From the NCBI GenBank assembly GCA_964017185.1, contig OZ024874.1, positions 49,008,856 to 49,072,855 of the forward strand: a DNA stretch of 64,000 nucleotides. The letters run 5' to 3'. This stretch comes from Rugalucina vietnamica (lineage: Eukaryota; Mollusca; Bivalvia; Lucinida; Lucinidae). Shown here one piece after another: positions 1 through 10,700 of this stretch. The translations under genes were made by a program, and so were the position numbers. Every line of letters starts with the position of its first letter. Within the stretch, counting starts at the first letter, position 1. The notes under the pieces are model-generated. The model saw only the letters and a list, made by a program, of their open reading frames with translations. It was not told the DNA's origin and searched no databases.

Positions 1-359
1 TTTTATACAAACAAATGGTGTAAAACACTGTAAAACAAAAAAATAAACAAACCTCCATTTGAAAATTCATAAAACATATCCAAATTTTGTTTATTTTGAT
101 GATTTTTTAAAAGCATGGCTGACATGTTTTTCTTCAAAAAGTCATCTGAGAAGGGAGACAATTCTAACTGCGAGCTTCTGATTGGCTCTCAGAGAGTGCA
201 TGACCTCAGCACCCAGCCATCAACAAATCAGATTAGGAATTCCCATAAAACAGCTTGCAGAGATATTAATAGAACTTGGGAAATTTTGATAGTGTTTGAG
301 TCAGACCTCAAAATGATAAATCAGTTATCAAAAATTCATTTTGACGGCTGACCCGCCAG

Positions 360-475
360 ACTATGAATCATCATGAACAAACAAATAAATCATAATATAA
401 ATTCCATGATGAATCAAAAACGAGGACTCACAGATTGAGTAACCTGCCCGATGATGGAGATTCCTGGACACCCAA
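360..475. repeat. Dispersed repeat, related to 3560-3695
   Basis: The segment with ATCATGAACAAACAAATAAA, GATGAATCAA and CGAGGACTCACA recurs at 3560-3695 with about 80% identity by eye. Here it is in the intron before the last exon of the upstream oxygenase; the other copy is in intron 2 of the second gene. The positions do not correspond, so it is a mobile repeat rather than a relic of the gene duplication. Confidence 0.6.
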
Positions 476-572
476 TAATCAATAGATATTTTTTTTCAAT
501 CAAGTTTTCATTTTTACTGCTTAAAAACCGCTTTATTATGCATGGGCATTTTTTTCGTAATGTGTATTCCAG

Positions 573-706
573 GTATGGTGCTTGTGTTTGATCACGGTAT
601 AATGCACGAGGGATCCGAGTTGAAGAAGGGGCGAAAATATTGTGTGAGAACCGATGTGATGTATGCCCCGAAAAAGGCCCAAAATACAGGAGAAGACACT
701 AATTAA
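573..706 (+). CDS. Last exon of a 2OG-Fe(II) oxygenase (upstream tandem paralogue, partial)
   Basis: A TTCCAG acceptor ends at 572 and the reading frame closes with TAA at 704-706. The 44 codons begin MVLVFDHGIMHEG and continue through GRKYCVRTDVMY. This is the C-terminal core of the prolyl-4-hydroxylase-like 2OG-Fe(II) dioxygenases: the distal iron-ligand His lies in MHEG and the 2-oxoglutarate-binding basic residues lie in RKYCVRTD. It is very similar, with the same intron phase, to exon 6 of the complete gene at 1788-6107, so it is the end of a tandem paralogue whose other exons lie left of the window. The tails differ: this one ends KKAQNTGEDTN. Family assignment is firm; substrate is unknown. 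Confidence 0.85.
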
Positions 707-1787
707 TTATGAAAATTAACACTTGCACAATATTCTCAGGAGAGATAATAGGGATAAAACTATCTATATTTTGTGTTTGTCATCATCAGTGACCCTCCCA
801 AAATCTGACAAATGAGACCGTACAGATAGCTATAATTTGATAAATGCCAGAGAGCTCACGACAAAGACTCTGTGATGTAAATCAAAACCCAGAAAAATAA
901 TCAGAATTATAGACGATGTATCGATGGTTTTTTTCATATGTAAATAAGCGATTTCGAAAAAAAATCATTATTTGTGATATCTGTCTAAGAAGCACTCAGA
1001 GAAAATGGTATTTTGTGGACATTCAATGTCATTTAGTATGTGCGTTATGATTCGAGTAAAACTTGTTATGATCTAGATCTCTTATTTGTTTTAAAAAGCA
1101 ATGAGTGTGTAAAATAGTATTGAATGCTGATGATTTACTTTGTTTTATTTTCAAGAAGAAAAGGAAGCCCATAGATCATAGATGAATGGAGGAAATAAAT
1201 ACCTGCCTGATTCACCCCTCAATTGATTTCCAATATCCTGGGTTGTATAGATATCACGGCCTAAATTTCAACTTTATTTATACATTGTGACGTTTATTAT
1301 GTATACTTGTATCTATTTATAGATATTACTGTGTGTTATACTATTTTTGAATATAAATCGTTGTATGAATAAACCAGGAAGATAAACGGTACAACAGTGT
1401 TGTTAGACATTGCTTTGGAAAAATATATACATTTCGAAATATCAACTATCAATTTTAAACGGACTTGACACAAGGTAAAACTTTAATGATGATATTCTTG
1501 CTTTAAAATAAATAAAAACCTTAATCTACATCATGTTACAAGGAGGAATTAGCTTTCAATTATTTTAAGCCAGGCGTTAATATCATCTTTCATAATAAAG
1601 ATAATGATGTAAAGATTTTCTTAGGCCTATTTAAATCTTACAGTTTTACCAAAGTTTATTTGATATACAATAATGAACGTCTTAATTATATGGTTTTATC
1701 TGAAAAGATAGGCAATATTCTACTTTGATATGATAGTTTTAACAATTAAATTTTTGTTCCAGACTTACGCAGCACACACAAGTTACA

Positions 1788-1935
1788 ATGTCACTAATAA
1801 ATGGCATGGAAAAACTGACAGTTGATGAAGATATTGCTGGAAATGACTCCAAGCTTGTCAGAAAAGATATCAAACTGCCTAACGTTTTTGAGAAGAAACT
1901 GGCATTTGTTCTTTACGATGTATTCTCAAATGAGG

Positions 1936-2004
<69 letters not shown>

Positions 2005-5000
2005 AATTCACAAACATCTATCATCTGTGGCAATAAAAAAATCTTGTCTGTCATATTGCTATTTCCATATGTTTTTACATATAAGATGTTAAAGTGACTA
2101 TCATATTAAAGGGAAACGCAATAGTCAACAACAATACCTTTAAAAGTAGATGTCTAATCAAAGCAAAATTTTTGGTGCAAATTTTCTTCAGATCGGCCAA
2201 GGAATAAGTCAGATCTTGGCATTTGATATTTTTGGAACAAAGTGACTTTTGTTCGCCATTTTGAATCCATTTAAGTAGATACTGTAAAACTCAAAACATT
2301 GTGTAAATTGTCTATTTCAATATCAATAAGGCAAAATATGGCCAAAATAGATAGTAAACCAATAGAAGAAAACATTAACAGATAAATATATTAGCAGTGT
2401 ATTATTTATCTTGATTATGCACATTAAATTAGGATTTTATGATGTCATAAAGCCTCCTGAATATCCAAGATGGCCGCCTACTTAACCAGAAATGAGGCAT
2501 TATTCAAACCAACATAACTTTCTTAATTTACATCCGATTTTGATAAAACTTGTACCATATTTTTGAGGGATGTGAGTACTTTCATTAAAAATCATTGTAT
2601 TTCAACATTGCCTCTCCATTTAACTTCAATTTTGGCATAATTTCGATTCCGTTTAGGAATGCCAGGAATACATCGAGAAAACGGAACAGATGGGCTATGA
2701 ACCTGCTCTAGTTAATGTCGGTGGAGGAAGGTAACACTGTTCAGCATAAATTTCTAAATTTTTAAAGACACTTTGGTAACTTATATTCATCCTAATTTTA
2801 TAAAGGCAAATCGCACATTATCAGGGGGGGGAGATTTTTTTTTATACTTTTATGATGACCTGATAGAAATTAACACAATAACCAGAAACATGTCCGTGAA
2901 AAGTACACCCCATTAACCCCCACTTTTTATAGTGAAACCGGGATATACTTATTTTTGATGCAACATATAGATTTTAGCAAGAATATTAAAAAAAATCATT
3001 TTTCCAATGAAATTTAATGTTTAAAGCTGAAAAGATTCTGTGTATGGAATAGGCAAGTTTTCGTAATGAAAAAAAGTTTTCGTAATGAAAGTGTGATCAT
3101 TTAAGTTATTACAGTTGGTGATCACCGTCGCAAAATATGACACATATTAATTGGATCACTTTCCAATTTCCAATTGACTATAAAATATAAAAAAGGTACA
3201 AGTAGGCAATGATCAGGAAACGGCGCAATCAGAAAGAAATTCCCACTCCAAAATCGAGGTGGGAAAAACTAAATTGACAATTAGATACTTATGCTTTGAA
3301 AACATATCAAAAGCCTGGTGAATAGCTATTTCCAAATAGGCGGCCACTCAGTTAACCGAACTTAAATAGATATATGAAAACGTACATAAGGTTCAAAACT
3401 TCAAACAGCTCAAAAATTCGACTCCAAAACATAAAATAAATATAACCACAACAGAACTATCGCCTTGGAACGATCAGTAATATAGAATAACTGGGGGGCT
3501 TAAATCGATTTTACAGGCGCCTTCTGCAGTGGTTCACAACATTTAGTTAGTTGTTCGGTCCTCGTGATGAATCTCTGACTAGTCAATGAATCATCAAGGA
3601 CAAACAAATAAATCATGATAACCACCATGATGAATCAAGAACGAGGACTCACAAATTCAGTGAGCTGTCCGATGATAGAGATCCCTGGGTTCCGAATAAC
3701 TGAAACCCGGAGCAAAAGAAAAACATTAGACTTCTTTTCATTCAAGTTTGTATTCAATTCATTCAATTGTAGACAACGACAAATGACTGATGTAAGAAAT
3801 AACGGAAGATGTATCTGGGACTCAGAGAAGGAGGCTACTAGAGTATGGGAAAGAATTAAACATCACATACCAGCTGTTTATAGGGATCGAAAAGTGATGG
3901 GACTGAATGAAAGGTACAAGCTCGATTAACAGTTTTACGCTGACCTTTGCACCACTGTGTGTCTTTGATTGTTTTTATATTTTCTATAAATTAACTCTTA
4001 ACAGTTTTACGCTGACCTTTGCACCACTGTGTGTCTTTGATTGTTTTTATATTTTCTATAAATTAACTCTTGAAATGTTGGTATGCAGAAAATCACTTTG
4101 GCTATCCTTGGATGATTTCCATCAAATATCTATTTAGAGGTTGCTCTGCATTTTTTTTTTTTTTTTTTTTTTTTTAATTCAGTTTACGTCCCTTTCAAGA
4201 TTATTTCAGCTCATATGAGACGGGCCAATCAGTAGGTGGGGCAAAAACGGGAGAACCCCGAGAAAAACCACCTGACACACCCGCGAGCAGAACTTGGCTT
4301 GTCTCACATGTGGCCAGAGCGGGGCTCGAACCCACACCAGACACAGCGGTGAGATGATCGAGTGATTAAGAAACAGCGCTCTTTACCACTCGGCCACGGG
4401 GGCCGCGCATTATCTTTGTCTTTTTTCGTTTAGCATATACAAAAAGGTGTGATTAATTTATTCATTTACTTTATCTTCTGTCACCTATCCAATGTGAACA
4501 TGTTTTCATCTTCCATTGTACAGATTACGATTCCTACGTTATGATCCAGGAGAATATTTCAAACCTCATATGGATGGTACATACCAGAGAGAGAACGGAG
4601 AGAGAAGTTACATCACAATACAGTTATACCTCAATGAGGTAATGGGCTTGTGTCTTCGTATAATCATCAGGAAAACATGTCCGTGCAATGTATACCCCTT
4701 GAACCCCACTTTTATATAGCAAAACGGGGGTATACAGGGGTATACCTATTTTTTTTTTTTTTTTTTTGCTCCAAAATATACATTGTGCGTACTCGTTAGA
4801 ACCGCCTCGCTTAGGCGGTTCTAACGTTTACCCACAATCTATGATTTTAGTAAAAATAAGAAAAATAACCAAAATTTTCCACTGAAAAAAAACAACAATT
4901 TTTACAACTTACAAATCTCTTTATATTACATGGGCATGTTTTAGTAATGTATATCCTTCAACAGGCTACAACCAACCAGCAAAACTATACAAAATAATAT

Positions 5001-5054
5001 TGGACTGGAAATGGCATTATCATTGTCTGTAATCACACAATACAAAAAAAAAAA

Positions 5055-5090
<36 letters not shown>

Positions 5091-6107
5091 ATTTTACACG
5101 TGTACATCTTGTTTAGATCTACACCTAATGAAATTACATTATATCTGCTCGTGAACCACCTCAATATTACATGTATAATTATTGTTAGTGTATCTGTCCT
5201 TCTATTTTCCAGACAAAATTCATCTCTCTTGACAGATGAATAACCATAATGTCGTGTTCTTGATAAAAATTGCACCATTTCTTGTTCTGTAAAACACTAA
5301 CTTTATCGAATGCTATGAATATTTTAGGGTTTCAAAGGTGGAAGCACAACATTTATGGACTTTGGTTTGAAAAACCAAATAGAAGTTGTTCCTAAAACGG
5401 GTAAGTGAATATAGCACATATTTGATAGAAGACGTGTTTCGAATTCCTAAAGACCTTAATATGAGCCTGTGCGTGTGAAAACCAACAATTTGGGTTCCGA
5501 CCAGGTCCGACACAAACCAGGCTGTACAGTCACAGAAGCAGGCTAGAAGCTTGAAATTTCGGATTTAAGAAGAAGAGAGATTGTACTGTCCGTGTAGCGA
5601 AAACAAAAGCGCTGATCAGCTTCGCGGTCACCGCGAAGCTGATCTGCGGCTTTGTTTTCGCTTATGCAAATTGTTGGTTTTCCTATGCCTTGGCTCATAT
5701 TATAATAAGAAACCGTAAGAGATAAATCATTTCCACTTTTACATAGTAAAACTGGGTTGTACAGGTGTATGCTTAATTTCCTTGCTTTTGATCCAAAACA
5801 TAGATTGTGGGACGTGAACCCACAATCAATGTTTTGTGCAAAAATGATAAACTATCGTGTGTTTTTTTTTTCTGATTTCAATTTTGCAGCTATAAAAATT
5901 ATGCATATTTTTGAATGAGAGGGTTTTCGTAATGAAAATAATTCATCATTTGATTCAAGTACGATGTTGTCGTATTTCAATTTTTCAGGTATGGTACTGG
6001 TGTTTGATCACGATATAATGCACGAAGGATCCGAACTTAAAAAGGGAAGAAAGTATTCAATGAGAACTGATGTCATGTATTCCTCTGAAACGATCCCCAA
6101 GACATGA
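1788..6107 (+). CDS. 2OG-Fe(II) oxygenase, prolyl-4-hydroxylase-like (six exons, 222 aa)
   Basis: Exons are 1788-1934, 2657-2730, 3773-3913, 4524-4638, 5328-5400 and 5989-6107. All have GT-AG borders, phases agree, and the 669 nt read through to TGA. The product should hydroxylate a substrate using Fe(II), O2 and 2-oxoglutarate. Motifs: DPGEYFKPHMDGTY in exon 4 gives the HxD iron ligands His136 and Asp138; MHEGS in exon 6 gives the distal ligand His195; RKYSMRTDVMY supplies the basic residue for 2-oxoglutarate (Lys205 or Arg209). Residues 127-211 follow the P4Hc double-stranded beta-helix order. There is no signal peptide or membrane segment, so it is probably cytosolic or nuclear. Start: first ATG of exon 1, just after a TTCCAG that may be the acceptor of a 5' UTR intron. 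AATAAA lies at 6438-6443. Substrate is unknown. Confidence 0.88.
1939..2003. repeat. (CT)n-(CA)n microsatellite
   Basis: A CT run passes into a CA run immediately inside intron 1 of the oxygenase gene. The open frame continuing through it (LSLSLS-HTHTH) is intronic, because the exon ends at the GTAAAT donor at 1935. Confidence 0.95.
2884..3072. repeat. MITE family 2, degenerate copy
   Basis: Starts near AACATGTCCGTG, passes GTACACCCCATTAACCCCCA and a remnant of the ATAGATT core, and ends GTTTTCGTAATGAAA. Same order as the copies at 4667, 5728, 26498, 27500, 28437, 43694 and 45972. Confidence 0.6.
3185..3300. repeat. Repeat family 3 (GGTACAAGTAGGCAA), copy 1
   Basis: Contains GGTACAAGTAGGCAATGATC and CCAAAATCGAGGTGGGAAAA. 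The reverse complement recurs at 56085, 60071 and 63045. Lies in intron 2 of the oxygenase gene. Confidence 0.7.
3927..4070. repeat. 72-bp tandem duplication in intron 3
   Basis: Two copies, 3927-3998 and 3999-4070, appear identical by eye, starting TAACAGTTTTACGCTGACC. The first begins 13 nt after the exon 3 donor, so the donor itself is not duplicated. Confidence 0.9.
4185..4408 (-). mobile_element. tRNA-derived SINE
   Basis: On the - strand the head reads GTGGCCGAGTGGTAAAGAGC (A box) and then GTGGGTTCGAGCCCC (B box), followed by a tail with GTGAGACAAGCC. This is the arrangement of an internal pol III promoter in a Ser/Leu-tRNA-like SINE. The T-rich run at 4150-4175 is the A-tail in this orientation. 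A second copy, split by a MITE, lies at 31008-31360. Confidence 0.8.
4667..4950. repeat. MITE family 2 copy
   Basis: Runs from AACATGTCCGTGCAATGTAT past GTATACAGGGGTATACC, a palindromic GAACCGCCTCGCTTAGGCGG centre and ACCCACAATCTATG to ATGTTTTAGTAATG. It lies in intron 4 of the oxygenase gene. Confidence 0.7.
5044..5090. repeat. Poly(A) tract
   Basis: An A run of over 40 nt broken only by single C residues, in intron 4 of the oxygenase gene. No SINE or LINE body is evident next to it. Confidence 0.85.
5461..5698. mobile_element. MITE family 1 copy (AACCAACAAT fold-back)
   Basis: Ends ATGAGCC...AAAACCAACAAT and ATTGTTGGTTTTCC...GGCTCAT are inverted. An inner hairpin GCTTCGCGGTCACCGCGAAGC lies between GCGAAAACAAAAGC arms. 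The family also occurs at 28047, 29504, 31069, 31442, 38930, 42735 and 50520. Confidence 0.8.
5728..5938. repeat. MITE family 2 copy
   Basis: Contains TACATAGTAAAACTGGG, a degenerate ACATAGATTGTGGG palindrome and the GTTTTCGTAATGAAA end, in intron 5 of the oxygenase gene, only about 50 nt before exon 6. Confidence 0.65.
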
Positions 6108-6620
6108 TCGTATATTTGTTGGGTGAATATCGTGACAGTGTGCAATAGTTAATACAAGAACAAGTGAAAATACGATCTCCGGTTCCGAACAATGGAATAT
6201 AACATTTGCCGATATTAAATTTGTAGTTTCTCTAAACAGATTTAACAACCTTTTTAATATAAATTTGCAAAACAGACATTTCCAGGTATTTAGCCATGTT
6301 TGGTTTTGGTTCATCTTTGTTTCTGTCAAAATGAGAGAAAATTCAAAGGTCATATTTTCATAAGCTTGATCAAAGAGGCTAGCAAAGTATATATATGCGT
6401 TCGTGTAAATAGTATGTCGAATTTATTTATATTTTCTAATAAAACCTCTTCTTTTCAAACCAGTTTCTTTATTTTGTTTAGTCCTGGGTGTGTGCGCTTG
6501 CACACAATGTGACACTTCGTGTTTCGCGGGAGAAATGCTTGGATTTGTTATTTGTTTCGGTCTAAGTTGTTCAACTTTTCTTTTCGCTTGATTTTCATCT
6601 TGAGCGACAGAAAACTTTGG
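6108..6620. other. 3' flank of the oxygenase gene
   Basis: Contains AATAAA at 6438-6443 in a T-rich context, the best candidate polyadenylation signal for the gene ending at 6107. Beyond it no coding or repeat signal was recognised. Confidence 0.4.
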
Positions 6621-6627
6621 CCCAAGG

Positions 6628-7075
6628 TGGCAACACCCCTATGGAACAGACTCTGTCAACCATATACATTGCCGCCAAATACCTAGGAATAACTATTACA
6701 GACAAAATGAGAGTCAACTTGTTTTTGAAACCACTAAACATTCGATTTACTTTGGTTTAATTGGGCTGCGCACCTTGGCATCTGTACTTTATGGAACTTC
6801 CAAACAAAACATTGGTTCGCCCACAGCTCGAGAATGCTGTTCCTATTTGGCATCCATATGATGACACTTCGACAGATCTCGATATTGTGGAGAAACTGCA
6901 GAAAACGGCAGCCGGGAATGAGGTGGACTAAGGTGGACCCACAGGTAATTGAGAAACGAGCAGAGTCGGCGATATGCTTGAAAGTCTATAGTGACCATCC
7001 TAAAGGATCGCAGGGTGAAGTTCTCCTTAACTTCATTTTACAAGATTCACTCCGGTACATTATCTGACCCTGGTG
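6628..7075 (+). pseudogene. Degenerate LINE reverse-transcriptase C-terminus
   Basis: Broken frames read KYLGITITDKMR, then LVRPQLENAVPIWHPYDD, then VEKLQKTAA. This is the order of the thumb/C-terminal region of Jockey/CR1-type non-LTR reverse transcriptases (YLGV-TLEYA-WHPY-LEKVQRRAA). Frames change several times and stops interrupt it, so it is a dead fragment. A similar C-terminal scrap lies at 53240-53560. Confidence 0.7.
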
Positions 7076-7279
7076 CAGCACCCAACTTAAGTTCTACCAT
7101 ACACATATTATCAAACTTGTTTTAGTCCCATCTTTCTTTCTTCTTTTGTATATATTTTCCTCCAACCGCTGTGAGCACTCACGTAATGCGGTATGAATAT
7201 GAATTAAATCTGTATATCGCCAATTAGTCATGTACACTAACTGATAGAGGATTAGATTATTTTCAGCTATAGATCTACA

Positions 7280-7507
7280 ATGGCTGCGTACGGCGTACGT
7301 CGCTGTCTCGCCGGTGCCTCCTTCACGCCGGGCGATTTTGTATATACCTGCCTACGCCGGTTTACAATAAGCCGATCACGTGACCGGCTACACGCCGTTT
7401 TCGTAGTAAAAAGAATGTCAACAGCGAGTAAAGAAAATGGCGACCCCCATCACCATAACAGCCAATACAGTAACGACAGTAAGAGTTTCTGTAACGGGAG
7501 TTTTTGA
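7280..7507 (+). CDS. Possible first exon of an unidentified gene
   Basis: The GC-richer ATG at 7280 opens a 75-codon frame. Its first 50 residues are Arg-rich and poor in acids (MAAYGVRRCLAGASF start), like a mitochondrial presequence. GTAAGA at about 7480 could be a donor after SQYSND. An exon-like ORF with stop at 9410 could be the 3' end of the same gene, with the repeats in between being intronic. No family recognised; an untranslated CpG-rich promoter is an alternative. Confidence 0.3.
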   Translation: MAAYGVRRCLAGASFTPGDFVYTCLRRFTISRSRDRLHAVFVVKRMSTASKENGDPHHHNSQYSNDSKSFCNGSF

Positions 7508-7775
7508 AGAGGACGATATTCCTATCGTTGCTGTGCTCGCGGTTGGCTGCGTCACTGCTTCAATGTAAGAAATATTAAATTTCATTACAGATACTGTATA
7601 CTGAACCTTAAAGACGACGTATACCCTTTAACTTTGATGTTTTGTCCAAAGTGGTTGATTTTAGAATATATTTGCGATAACATTTAATGTTCCAGTACGA
7701 CAAACAATGATTTGCTGTAATCGGCATTGGTCACACTGTTCAGTTTGACGTAAAATAATCAGCAAATTGCCCTGA

Positions 7776-8164
7776 AAAATAATCAGAGGACCAATGGTCG
7801 TGTAGACGCTCACCTGAGATCTGTTATATACTTGGATACTTACATACATATTTTGTGTATAGCCCTGTGGCAAGGACAGACAACATAAATATAACTCATC
7901 TGCTATTTGTCAATTCCCTCCAAGTTTCTACCCATTAAATGACATTTTACAAATTTCCCCATTCAAATACATCGGCACCCTTAGTTGACCTTGCTGTAAA
8001 ATAGGTCAATGTCATCTCAGGGTCGTGATTAAGATAAACTGTGTAGATGCGTCATGCCAAGTTTCAAAATCATACGTCTTCTGCTTCTGGAGAAGATTTT
8101 AAAAGGTTTTTGCTATTTATAACCATGGCAGCCATCTTGGTCATGTGACCTAGACCATTTATAT
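7776..8164 (-). repeat. HINE/pearl-like CTCACCTGAG repeat, 5' part (split by a TRIM)
   Basis: Shares CAGAGGACCAATGG and GCTCACCTGAGATC, the ACCTTG-TAAAATAGGTCAA block and GCCATCTTGGTCATGTGACC with the full copy at 36573-38075. It stops at 8164 where the miniature LTR element is inserted and resumes at 8672 (TTTGGCTTTGATTTGCCATG), ending near 8750. Confidence 0.75.
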
Positions 8165-8671
8165 TGTAACGTACAATCGAACCAAGCCATAGCAAATCCC
8201 GTCGGTTGAAAAGCATGCTCATCCACCAAGGGTGGTTTACTGCTCTATATACTCAACACTTACTCGATTCACAAAGTTCGGAGTTTGCATATTGCAAGCA
8301 CTCAATATGCCACTAATACGTTGCACCAATATATTTTTCCAAGGGAGTCTATCCCGTCACATTACTTCCCCCTCCGAGAAGACTCGTCCCGAGTCTTGGC
8401 CTGGGGACTACATGGGTAAGGCAACTCCAGTCCGGCAGTTGTCATTATCCCACCGCTGCCACCAAATGTAACGTGCGGCCGAGACAAGCCACAGCAAACC
8501 CCGTCGGTGGAAAAGCATGCACATCCACCAAGGGTGGTTTACTGCTCTATATACTCAACACTTACTCGATTCACAAAGTTTCGAGCTTGAAATTTGCATA
8601 TTGCAAGCACTCAATATGCCGCTAAAATGTTACAGCAATATATTTTTTCCAAGGGAGGCTATCCCGTCACA
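8165..8671 (-). mobile_element. TRIM: miniature LTR retroelement, non-coding
   Basis: Two direct LTRs, 8165-8361 and 8467-8671, start TG and end CA and flank only 105 bp. Read on the - strand, the internal part begins right after the LTR with a primer-binding-like TGGTGGCAGCGGTGGGA and ends with the polypurine GGAGGGGGAAG next to the other LTR. LTRs carry TATATAGAGC. ATAT before and after the element is a 4-bp target duplication, and the flanks join into a continuous HINE-like repeat, which proves insertion. The LTRs differ by small indels and substitutions. There is no coding capacity, so an autonomous Gypsy-type helper would be needed. Confidence 0.85.
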
Positions 8672-9172
8672 ATATAAACTTGTTCACCTTTCCTTTGGAT
8701 GCTCAACACGAAGTTTGGCTTTGATTTGCCATGCGATTTCTACTTCTACTTCTACTTCTTACTCCCAGCAATCAATTTCTGATTATTACTGGGAGACGCT
8801 GTCGGGAACAGCTATGAAAATGATGAAAATGGGTGATGTTAAGGCATAGATAAAATGAATGATCATGAATCTAAAACGATCTACATTTACTAAGGAGAAA
8901 ATGTTTAAATAATATGGAAATATACATGTACATAGTGTATATATAGCTTTCCTTCCTAGGATTTACATGTACGCTATGGTGGAGTGGTAGGCCTAGGGCT
9001 TTTGTTTTTGTGGACGTACCAGTAGGGATCTTCATTTACATGTACTAAAATAAGGTCTACATGTTAAACAAACTGGCTAAAACAACCAAACTGAAACTTA
9101 ATTTAAATACTTTTAATACGCTTATCTCAATTCCAGACATTAACGCTTTTTGAAAAAGCCATTTCTTGTTGA

Positions 9173-9412
9173 GACAAAAATGTAAAACAAGATCTCATCA
9201 GATTCAGTAAGTGTTTCAAACCACAGGAATGGTCACTTATCATAACGGGGCACCACCGGCGTAAGCCCGGCGAAGTAAAAAGAACGCAGCCAATTGGTCT
9301 TGACATGCTTTCACTGGATACTCCTGTGCCACAGATGAAAACTGGGAATGTTTTGAAACATGAAACCATGGCTAATCTATTTATGGGGAAGGAATATCCA
9401 GTTCTAATCTAA
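9173..9412 (+). CDS. Possible terminal exon of an unidentified gene
   Basis: An 79-codon frame without stops ends at TAA 9410-9412. It follows TTGTTGAG, a possible acceptor, and includes QEWSLIITGHHRRKPGE, RTQPIGLDML and the C-terminal FMGKEYPVLI. Composition is protein-like and the interval has no repeat homologue in the window. The antisense frame of 80 codons is probably a shadow. Family not recognised. It may join the exon-like ORF at 7280. Confidence 0.4.
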   Translation, partial: DKNVKQDLIRFSKCFKPQEWSLIITGHHRRKPGEVKRTQPIGLDMLSLDTPVPQMKTGNVLKHETMANLFMGKEYPVLI

Positions 9413-9895
9413 GTTTAGATTATACTCTGATCATAACCTGAAACACTTTCTCCTGTCAGAGTAGGCGTTGAAAGATAAATTACAGATCTAAACAAAGCAT
9501 GAACAAACTTCAGATAATTTTGTGATAATGAAACAGAAAACTACATGAGCTGGTTAAATGTTACAGACTGAACACTTCTATATCCATCGGCAGTTTTCAG
9601 AGTTTTTGCTGTTTTTTCTTAATCATTTAGCTTGTCGCAATGAATTCTTATAAAGAAGATAATTGCTTTTACAGCAGAGATAAACTCCTTGAATGTGGCC
9701 ACCTGTTTGTTTCAAGAATTAGATAAAAAATACCATTTCGACTTTGTTTCAAAATTAACAAAGCAGTGCTTGATTAGACTAAATGAAATGCTGATCTGAC
9801 TCTTTAAAGATTTAAAGGTGGCTTTTTTCAATATTGAGAATTTCAATACATATGCATGTGCACACTTTCTGCATTTTTTTCTTCAAAATATTTTA
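9413..9895. other. Unassigned AT-rich flank
   Basis: Follows the possible terminal exon ending 9412. No repeat or coding signal was recognised. Confidence 0.3.
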
Positions 9896-10545
9896 GGTAC
9901 CCACATGTTGAGTACCCACCCACAGTGTGATATTCCATAATTTATGAATACACATACAAATAAACACCAACGATCTTATGAGTACCCCAAGACCACAACA
10001 ATTTCGTACCAACAGTTTCAAGTCTTGACTCGAAATTTCATGAACAAGCTTAATCTGAATACCCACAATTTTATGCAATTTTATGCGATTTTGAATTTTG
10101 TGAGCACATAATTTGTCCATGCATTGTGTAACAACAAAATTAGTTTCCAACATTTCTATATCAACACATATTTATATGCACTTTTGGATACCCACTTATT
10201 TTGAATACACCCAAACATGAAGACTCATTGAATATTTCAAGTACCTAAACTTTGTGTAGTAACTCTAAAATATCTATATCTTATGATTTGCCACCAATTC
10301 TGGGTGCCTACAAGATTTGATATTTCATTATATCCACACTTTTGAGTACCCACATGTTTATTTTAATTTGGGTACCAACAAATTTGAAGACCGCAAAGTT
10401 CAACTGCCAAAAATTTGAGAAAATGAAAAGGATAGTTCCAAAATTTTAAAAGTGACTGTGCTATCAAATTTTGAATACCCCCAATTTTCAGTACCCACAT
10501 ACATGTATATAAGTACCCACTAGCTTCTAACACAAAATGGACCAA
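9896..10545. repeat. Degenerate GTACCCAC-rich minisatellite
   Basis: The word GTACCCAC or a close variant (GAATACCCAC, GAGTACCCAC, GGTACCAAC) recurs more than ten times at irregular spacing of about 20-60 nt, often after TTTTGA. An ancient, diverged tandem array; no coding frame. Confidence 0.6.
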
Positions 10546-10658
10546 GAGCAAGAGAAAACTGAACAAAAATTAAACCTGTAGAAATCTGAACAGAAAGCCT
10601 CTGAGATGAGATTCATCACTGACTGGAGTTCTGAATATAGGGTTTTGTATTCTACAAT

Positions 10659-10700
<42 letters not shown>

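Noticed and set aside
3907..4137. ORF with an internally repeated peptide (NSFTLTFAPLCVFD)
   Set aside because: It is the translation of the 72-bp tandem duplication in intron 3.
8517..8849. 110-codon + strand ORF
   Set aside because: Crosses the right LTR of the TRIM and the resumed HINE-like repeat.
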